The notes beneath the pieces are model-generated. The model made no database searches. It was not told where the DNA came from and saw only the letters and a program-made list of their open reading frames with translations. Made by a program: the position numbers and the translations under genes. From assembly GCA_017631745.1 (NCBI GenBank), contig JAGBSR010000247.1, forward strand, positions 1 through 9,876: 9,876 bases of DNA, read 5' to 3'. Each line of letters starts with the position of its first letter. The stretch's first letter is position 1. Below, piece after piece: positions 4,968 through 9,876 of this stretch. The DNA is from Clostridia bacterium. GTDB taxonomy: Bacteria > Bacillota > Clostridia > Oscillospirales > Acutalibacteraceae.

Positions 4968-7604
4968 ATGAAATGGATGGGTCTCAATGAGATAAGAGAA
5001 AAGTATCTCGCATTTTTTGAAAGCAAGGAGCATTTAAGACTTCCCAGCTTCTCCCTTGTACCTCAGGGCGATAAGAGTATTCTTCTTATCAACGCAGGTA
5101 TGACTCCTATGAAAAAATACTTCACAGGTGAGGTTACACCTCCCAGCAAGAGAGTAACAACCTGTCAGAAGTGCATCCGTACACCCGATATTGAAAATGT
5201 AGGTAAGACTGCTCGTCACGGCACATATTTTGAAATGCTCGGTAACTTCTCATTCGGTGATTATTTCAAGAGAGAAGCTACAGCCTGGGCTTGGGAATTC
5301 TTTACAAAGGTAATGGAAATCCCTGAGGAGCTTCTTTATGTCAGCGTATATCTTGATGACGATGAGGCTTATGATATCTGGACTAAAGAGGTTGGTGTTG
5401 ACCCCGCACATATGGTTCGCTTCGGCAAGGAGGATAACTTCTGGGAGCACGGTGCAGGTCCCTGCGGTCCTTGCTCAGAAATCTATTTCGACAGAGGTCC
5501 TTCAAAGGGTTGCGGCAGCCCTGACTGTAAGGTAGGCTGTGACTGTGACAGATTCATCGAAGTATGGAATCTCGTATTCACACAGTTTGAAAACGACGGT
5601 AACAACAACTACACAAGACTTAAGAATCCCAACATTGATACAGGTATGGGTCTTGAGAGACTTGCTTGCGTAATGCAGGATGTTGACAATCTCTTCGAGG
5701 TTGACACAGTACAGAACATTATGAAGCACATCATCAGAATTGCAGGCATCAATTATCACGATGATGCAAACAAGGATATCTCACTTCGTGTTATCACTGA
5801 CCACATCAGAAGCACAACCTTTATGGTAGGCGACGGCGTAACACCCTCAAACAGCGGCAGAGGCTATGTGCTCAGACGACTTCTCCGTCGTGCAGCAAGA
5901 CACGGCAGACTCATCGGTATAGGCAGACCCTTCCTTGCAGAGGTTTGTGAAACAGTTATCGCTGAAAATGCAAATGCATATCCCAACCTTGTTGAAAAGA
6001 TGGATTACATCAAAACTGTTATCGCTAACGAGGAGCAGAGCTTCTATAAGACAATCGACTCAGGTCTCGGTCTTTTAAATGAAATGATGGAGAAGAGTCA
6101 GGGCGGTGTGCTTTCAGGTGAAGATGCATTCAAGCTTCAGGATACCTACGGATTCCCCATTGACCTTACAAAAGAAATCGCAGCTGAAAAGAATATGACA
6201 GTTGACGAAGAAAAGTTCAGAGCTCTCGTTGAAGAAGCTAGACAGAAGGCTAAGGCGGCTAAGCGTGATGCTGCCGACAGCGACTGGAGAAACTCAGGCG
6301 TATCACTCAAGGATATCGCAACTACCGAGTTTACAGGCTATTCAGAAAATAATACCGAAGCAACAGTTGTGGCTATTATATCTGAGGGCGAAAGAAAAGA
6401 TATTATCGAAGACGGTGCAGATGCAGTTATCGTACTCGATAAGACTTCATTCTATGCTGAAAGCGGCGGTCAGGTAGGCGACTGCGGTGTTATCACTATC
6501 GGCGACAGCACATTTGAGGTTTCCAAGACAACTAAAGATGCAGACGGTGTTGTTCTTCATCAGGGTACTCTTACAGGTGAGAGCATAAAGGTCGGTGACA
6601 AGGCAACCGCAACATACTGCGACAAAAACAGAAAAGCTACAATGAGAAACCACACCTCAGCTCATCTTCTTCAGGCTGCACTTCGTGAAGTGCTTGGCTC
6701 ACATGTTGAGCAGGCAGGTCAGCTTGTTGACAGTGAACTCTGCCGTTTCGACTTCGTTCACTTCTCAGCTATGACTAAAGAAGAAATCAAGTCTGTTGAA
6801 GACAGAGTAAATGAAATAATCCTCGAGGGCATCGAACTTCTTATTAAAGAAATGCCTATCGATGAAGCTAAGGCTATGGGTGCAATGGCTCTCTTCTCAG
6901 AAAAGTATGGTGACACAGTACGCGTTGTAAAAGCAGGTGACTTCTCAACAGAGCTTTGCGGTGGTACTCACGTAGATAACACAGGCAAAATCGGTCTATT
7001 CAAGATTCTCGCTGAATCATCAGTTGCAGCAGGTGTAAGAAGAATCGAAGCTGTTACAGGTGCTAATGTTATGAAGTTCATCGACAGCAAGCTCAGTCTC
7101 ATTGCGGACACTGCCGTAGCTTTAAAGGCTGCTAATGCCAACGACCTTGCAACAAAGGCTCAGAGTGTAATGGCTGACCTTAAGGCGAAGGAAAAGGAAA
7201 TTGAAAAGCTTTCAGGTGTACTTGCAAACATCAAGACAGAGTCAATGCTTTCAAATGCAAAGCAGGTTGGCTCAGTAATGCTTGTTACTGCTTTCCTTGA
7301 CGACACAACTCCCGACGAGCTCAGAAATATGTGTGACCTTGTAAAGAGCAAGGGTGACAACTTTGTGGGTGTAATCGCAGGTGTTCAGAAAGCTAAGGGC
7401 ACAGGTAATATCTGTGTTTGCTGCGGTAAAGAAGCTGTAGCTGCAGGTGCTCACTCAGGCAATCTTGCAAGAGAGGTTGCAAAATTAGCAGGCGGTTCAG
7501 GTGGCGGTAAGCCCGACAGCGCTATGGCCGGTGCCAAGGATGTAAACGCACTTCCCGAGGCTGTAAACAAGGCTGAAGAACTCCTTAGCGGTATGCTTAA
7601 ATAA
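4968..7604 (+). CDS. alaS: Alanine--tRNA ligase
   Basis: Complete 878-residue AlaRS, close to the usual length (E. coli 876). It charges tRNA-Ala with alanine in the cytosol and clears misacylated Ser/Gly-tRNA-Ala. The class II catalytic core is N-terminal, with the motif 3 segment GMGLER at 226-231. A Cys-rich insertion (GCGSPDCKVGCDCDRF, about 181-196) is of the kind seen in other bacterial AlaRS proteins. The editing domain carries both metal-binding halves: HTSAH (H562, H566) and CGGTH (C664, H668). The C-terminal C-Ala domain ends with the glycine-rich AGGSGGGKPD segment. ATG at 4968 has GAAAGGA at 4952-4958. Expression should be governed by the alanine T-box, although the four-helix-bundle element separates the two by over 500 bases. 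No key residue is missing. Confidence 0.98.
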   Translation: MKWMGLNEIREKYLAFFESKEHLRLPSFSLVPQGDKSILLINAGMTPMKKYFTGEVTPPSKRVTTCQKCIRTPDIENVGKTARHGTYFEMLGNFSFGDYFKREATAWAWEFFTKVMEIPEELLYVSVYLDDDEAYDIWTKEVGVDPAHMVRFGKEDNFWEHGAGPCGPCSEIYFDRGPSKGCGSPDCKVGCDCDRFIEVWNLVFTQFENDGNNNYTRLKNPNIDTGMGLERLACVMQDVDNLFEVDTVQNIMKHIIRIAGINYHDDANKDISLRVITDHIRSTTFMVGDGVTPSNSGRGYVLRRLLRRAARHGRLIGIGRPFLAEVCETVIAENANAYPNLVEKMDYIKTVIANEEQSFYKTIDSGLGLLNEMMEKSQGGVLSGEDAFKLQDTYGFPIDLTKEIAAEKNMTVDEEKFRALVEEARQKAKAAKRDAADSDWRNSGVSLKDIATTEFTGYSENNTEATVVAIISEGERKDIIEDGADAVIVLDKTSFYAESGGQVGDCGVITIGDSTFEVSKTTKDADGVVLHQGTLTGESIKVGDKATATYCDKNRKATMRNHTSAHLLQAALREVLGSHVEQAGQLVDSELCRFDFVHFSAMTKEEIKSVEDRVNEIILEGIELLIKEMPIDEAKAMGAMALFSEKYGDTVRVVKAGDFSTELCGGTHVDNTGKIGLFKILAESSVAAGVRRIEAVTGANVMKFIDSKLSLIADTAVALKAANANDLATKAQSVMADLKAKEKEIEKLSGVLANIKTESMLSNAKQVGSVMLVTAFLDDTTPDELRNMCDLVKSKGDNFVGVIAGVQKAKGTGNICVCCGKEAVAAGAHSGNLAREVAKLAGGSGGGKPDSAMAGAKDVNALPEAVNKAEELLSGMLK

Positions 7605-7607
7605 CTC

Positions 7608-7666
7608 CGCATTTTTGGTTACTTTTTTGTGCGGTAGCAAAAAGTAACGCCCGCACGGCGAGTGCA
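7608..7666 (+). repeat. Dispersed two-hairpin repeat, copy 2 (downstream of alaS)
   Basis: Homologue of the repeat at 807-861, here starting 4 bases after the alaS stop and in the same orientation relative to the gene. Hairpin 1 has arms GTTACTTTTT (7618-7627) and AAAAAGTAAC (7639-7648); hairpin 2 has arms GCAC (7653-7656) and GTGC (7662-7665) around the same GGCGA loop. In copy 1 hairpin 2 reads GCCC/GGGC, so the third pair has changed from A-T to C-G with pairing kept. No T-run follows. Confidence 0.8.
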
Positions 7667-7686
7667 TTACAAAAAGATAAACAGTG

Positions 7687-7711
7687 GGGGAGTGAAGTTC
7701 TTTACTTCCCC
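7687..7711 (+). other. Hairpin in the leader of the secreted protein gene
   Basis: GGGGAGTGAA pairs with TTTACTTCCCC around a GTTC loop, with one bulge and one G-T pair. No T-run follows, so it is not a normal intrinsic terminator. It lies between the alaS repeat and the next ribosome binding site and could protect or pause the transcript. Confidence 0.4.
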
Positions 7712-7737
7712 ATAAGAAGATAAAAGGAGAAAAAATT

Positions 7738-8895
7738 ATGAGAAAAATAATGGTTTTATGCATATTTATATTAGCATTTTCACTGGTTTTCTCTTTTGGT
7801 GCAGGTGCAGTGGATTATCCGTTTTACAGTATTGAGATTGACGATGATTTTTATCCGGATTTAGAAAACACCGACACTTCATCGCTTTGGTCTAATGACA
7901 ACGGTAGCAGTATTAACATTTCAATATCGCCTAATAGCGGAATAGATTTTAACTCAATATCAAATGCCGAAACCGAAATACTTACCAAGCAGATTGAAGC
8001 TACTTATGAAAATCTTGAGTTAGACTCAGTTAAAAAAGTAAAGGGCTTAAAAGGTGAGTTCTGTTCAAGACCGAGCTTTAATTACACTTTGGTTTTTTCG
8101 GTCAATAATATGAACTATTCTGTTGAAGGTTTCATTTTTACTGCCGAAAACTATCTTTACACAGTTGAAACCTCAAGTGCCACTCAAAGTGACAGAGATG
8201 ACATAAATGATATGCTGAATTCCTTCAGTTTGCCTGAGAAAATTAGTTATGATGAAAATGATGTTGTGTTAGATGAAGGCGACGGAGAAATCAAGTTTGT
8301 GAGCGAAGACGGTGTTGTCTCTTTTGATTTGCCGTCAGGATTTGTTGAACAGACAGCAGTTGCACCGCTTGAAAAGCAGTGGAATAAAAACGATGCAAGT
8401 ATTTCAGTAGCATTCTTAACGATGGAAAATACAACAAAAACATCTATGATAAATCTTTCAGGTGAAGATCTTAATGAAATTGCAGTTGAATTTGCTGAGA
8501 GTGCAGGTGCAAATGCTGAGGAAACTACCGTTGAAAATGTTACTGTGAACGGTTACGACGGTATAAAAATTAAAACCAAAATCAAGACATTGGGCTTGAC
8601 CGCCGATACTGATGTTTATTCTTTTGCAACGGCAGATTCAGTGATATTCATCTATTTTTACCGTTATAGCGAGGGTGATGAAAAAATCTTTGAGGATATT
8701 CTAAATAGTCTTTCAATAGGCGATGAGCTTCTTACTAAAAGCGGTAACAGCTTTATTTATACAGGAACACTTACAGGTGCATTAGTGGGTGCTATAGTAG
8801 GTGCACTTGTTGGTATTGTACTGAAAAAAAAGAAGAAAAAAGGTTCTGTCGATACAAATTCAGGCACAGATTTCACAGTGCGCCCTCAAATATAA
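7738..8895 (+). CDS. Secreted, C-terminally membrane-anchored two-domain protein of unknown function
   Basis: 385 residues. A signal peptide covers about 1-24 (MRK, hydrophobic core, then GAGA/V as a likely cleavage site). Two extracellular domains of similar plan follow, about 45-167 and 185-328. Each has short beta-type stretches, a late hydrophobic strand (YLYTVET; SVIFIYFYRY) and a closing helix (DDINDMLNSFSL; KIFEDILNSLSI), so they probably arose by duplication. The plan resembles DcrB/PsbP-like lipoprotein domains; this is inference. A C-terminal membrane helix (about 340-362) is a glycine zipper (TGALVGAIVGALVGIV), followed by a run of six Lys and a short cytoplasmic tail. The ribosome binding site AGGAG lies 9 bases before the ATG. 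The gene is followed 28 bases later by the HIT gene and may be cotranscribed with it. Function unknown; a cell-surface role is likely. Confidence 0.8.
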   Translation: MRKIMVLCIFILAFSLVFSFGAGAVDYPFYSIEIDDDFYPDLENTDTSSLWSNDNGSSINISISPNSGIDFNSISNAETEILTKQIEATYENLELDSVKKVKGLKGEFCSRPSFNYTLVFSVNNMNYSVEGFIFTAENYLYTVETSSATQSDRDDINDMLNSFSLPEKISYDENDVVLDEGDGEIKFVSEDGVVSFDLPSGFVEQTAVAPLEKQWNKNDASISVAFLTMENTTKTSMINLSGEDLNEIAVEFAESAGANAEETTVENVTVNGYDGIKIKTKIKTLGLTADTDVYSFATADSVIFIYFYRYSEGDEKIFEDILNSLSIGDELLTKSGNSFIYTGTLTGALVGAIVGALVGIVLKKKKKKGSVDTNSGTDFTVRPQI

Positions 8896-8923
8896 TTGAT
8901 ATTAAATAAAAGGAGAAAAAATT

Positions 8924-9265
8924 ATGGATTGCATTTTTTGTAAGATTGTAAAGGGTGATATCCCCTCAAATAAGGTTTATGAAGACGATACAGTGCTCGC
9001 TTTTCACGATATCGCACCTCAGATGCCCGTACACGTTATAGTTATCCCTAAGACCCACATTGAGTCCGCGGCTGAAATCACAGCAGAAAACAGCGCTGTT
9101 ATCAGCCATGTATTTGAAGTTATTGCTAAGATTGCAAAAGACTTAGGTCTTGATAACGGCTTCAGAGTTATCAATAACTGCGGTGAAGACGGCGGTCAGA
9201 CAGTTAAGCATATTCACTTCCACATTCTCGGCGGTGAAAAATTAGGCGAAAAGCTCGTTAAATAA
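8924..9265 (+). CDS. HIT-family (HinT-like) nucleotide-binding hydrolase
   Basis: A 113-residue cytosolic protein, normal length for the HinT branch. Members hydrolyse purine nucleoside phosphoramidates and aminoacyl-adenylates through the histidine triad. The triad HIHFH is at 96-100, with the nucleotide-side His at 100. N-terminal CIFCKI gives the C3/C6 pair seen in zinc-binding members, and VHVIVIPKTH (36-45) is the typical substrate-pocket strand. ATG at 8924 has AGGAG 8 bases upstream. The 16-base gap to the next gene indicates cotranscription with the phosphoribosyltransferase. The link to alaS nearby is suggestive, since HinT proteins can act on aminoacyl-AMP, but is not proof of a shared role. 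Confidence 0.95.
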   Translation: MDCIFCKIVKGDIPSNKVYEDDTVLAFHDIAPQMPVHVIVIPKTHIESAAEITAENSAVISHVFEVIAKIAKDLGLDNGFRVINNCGEDGGQTVKHIHFHILGGEKLGEKLVK

Positions 9266-9281
9266 TCGGGAGGTAACAGAT

Positions 9282-9836
9282 ATGGCAACGTACAAAATGA
9301 CAATAGCAGGTCTCGAAAGAGAACTGCCTATCTGTAAAGTAAACGACAAGCTCGACATTGCAGGCTTTGTAATTTTCGGTGATGTTGAAATGACAGTTGC
9401 AGCAGCAGGCGAGCTTCTTAAAAAGTGTCCCGAGTTTGATTTTATTGTTGCTCCCGAGGCAAAGGCTATTCCTCTTGCTCACGAAATGGCAAGACAGAGC
9501 GGCAAGCCTTATTTCATCTGCCGTAAGGGTGCTAAGCTCTATATGCAGTCACCCGTCAGCGTAAATGTGCGCTCGATCACAACAGATAAAGAGCAGACTC
9601 TCTTTATGGATTCACTCGAGGGTGAACAGCTCAGAGGTAAAAGAGTTATTATTCTTGACGATGTTATCAGCACAGGCGAGTCTCTTCTTGCAGTAAGAAA
9701 GCTCATTGAGCAGTTTGATGCAGATATAGTTGCTCAGGCAGCTATTCTTGCAGAGGGTGATGCGATCGGTCGTGAGGATATTACATATCTTGCGCCCCTG
9801 CCTTTGTTTGATAAGAATGGAAACCCCTTAGAATAA
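9282..9836 (+). CDS. Phosphoribosyltransferase, adenine PRT-like (type I)
   Basis: A 184-residue type I phosphoribosyltransferase, about the size of bacterial adenine PRT. It should transfer a purine base to PRPP in nucleotide salvage. The PRPP-binding motif VIILDDVISTGES is at 122-134, with the adjacent acidic pair D126-D127. The PEAKAIPLA (58-66) and RKGAKLY (81-87) segments correspond to the EARGF and RKPGKLP regions of APRT, but differ enough that adenine specificity is not certain. Xanthine or regulatory PRTs (XPRT/PurR-like) are alternatives, though no DNA-binding domain is present. The ribosome binding site GGGAGG lies 8 bases before ATG, 16 bases after the HIT stop. A strong terminator follows, so it is the last gene of its transcript. 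Confidence 0.88.
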   Translation: MATYKMTIAGLERELPICKVNDKLDIAGFVIFGDVEMTVAAAGELLKKCPEFDFIVAPEAKAIPLAHEMARQSGKPYFICRKGAKLYMQSPVSVNVRSITTDKEQTLFMDSLEGEQLRGKRVIILDDVISTGESLLAVRKLIEQFDADIVAQAAILAEGDAIGREDITYLAPLPLFDKNGNPLE

Positions 9837-9843
9837 TAAATTG

Positions 9844-9872
9844 ACGGACGGTTGAAAAAACCGTCCGTTTTT
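9844..9872 (+). terminator. Intrinsic terminator of the HIT/phosphoribosyltransferase operon
   Basis: A perfect 10-bp stem (ACGGACGGTT at 9844-9853, AACCGTCCGT at 9859-9868) around a GAAAA loop runs into TTTTT. It lies 7 bases past the last stop. The stem carries an A-rich 5' flank only in part, so it is mainly directional to the plus strand. Confidence 0.95.
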
Positions 9873-9876
9873 GTAG

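Noticed and set aside
7608..7666. Intrinsic terminator for alaS
   Set aside because: The hairpins are good but no T-run follows either of them, and the same element recurs after alaA without one.

Overview
The window looks like chromosomal DNA from a low-to-mid-GC Firmicute, most likely a gut clostridium of the Oscillospiraceae/Ruminococcaceae type. The signs are a T-box leader in front of alaS, strong AGGAGG-type ribosome binding sites, near-consensus TTGACA/TATAAT promoters, a tRNA gene with an encoded CCA end, and AT-rich spacers around moderately GC-rich housekeeping genes. The lineage is inferred, not proven.

Layout. (1) 12-737 (+) is an unrecognised 241-residue protein, possibly cut at its 5' end by the window edge, ending at a terminator. 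(2) Convergent to it is an AlaA-type glutamate-pyruvate aminotransferase (868-2085, -), with a dispersed two-hairpin repeat just past its stop. (3) Next on the minus strand are a small two-TM membrane protein (2294-2791) and tRNA-Leu(UAG) (2873-2957), each with a recognisable promoter and terminator. (4) On the plus strand is a lactate/malate dehydrogenase family gene (3135-4073), with its own promoter and terminator, whose substrate-specificity residue is malate-type Arg. (5) A consensus promoter then leads into an alanine T-box riboswitch (about 4168-4405), a 528-bp insertion carrying a four-helix-bundle (23S rRNA IVS-type) protein between 33-bp inverted repeats, and alaS (4968-7604). (6) A second copy of the two-hairpin repeat lies just past the alaS stop. 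It is followed by a secreted or anchored two-domain protein (7738-8895), a HIT-family protein (8924-9265) and an APRT-like phosphoribosyltransferase (9282-9836). These last three are closely spaced and end at a strong terminator.

How the parts relate. AlaA makes alanine and AlaRS uses it. The T-box (specifier GCU) should allow transcription past its terminator when tRNA-Ala is uncharged. The IVP-type element sits exactly at the end of the T-box terminator T-run, so anything transcribed from the T-box promoter into alaS must cross it. Removing the element would restore a normal short distance (35 nt) between the T-box terminator and the alaS start. The HIT and phosphoribosyltransferase genes suggest nucleotide metabolism or salvage.

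Most interesting points: the inverted-repeat IVP element inside a riboswitch-controlled mRNA leader; the orientation-specific two-hairpin repeat directly after two stop codons, with a compensatory base-pair change between copies; and an LDH-like enzyme with Arg where lactate dehydrogenases carry the discriminating Gln.
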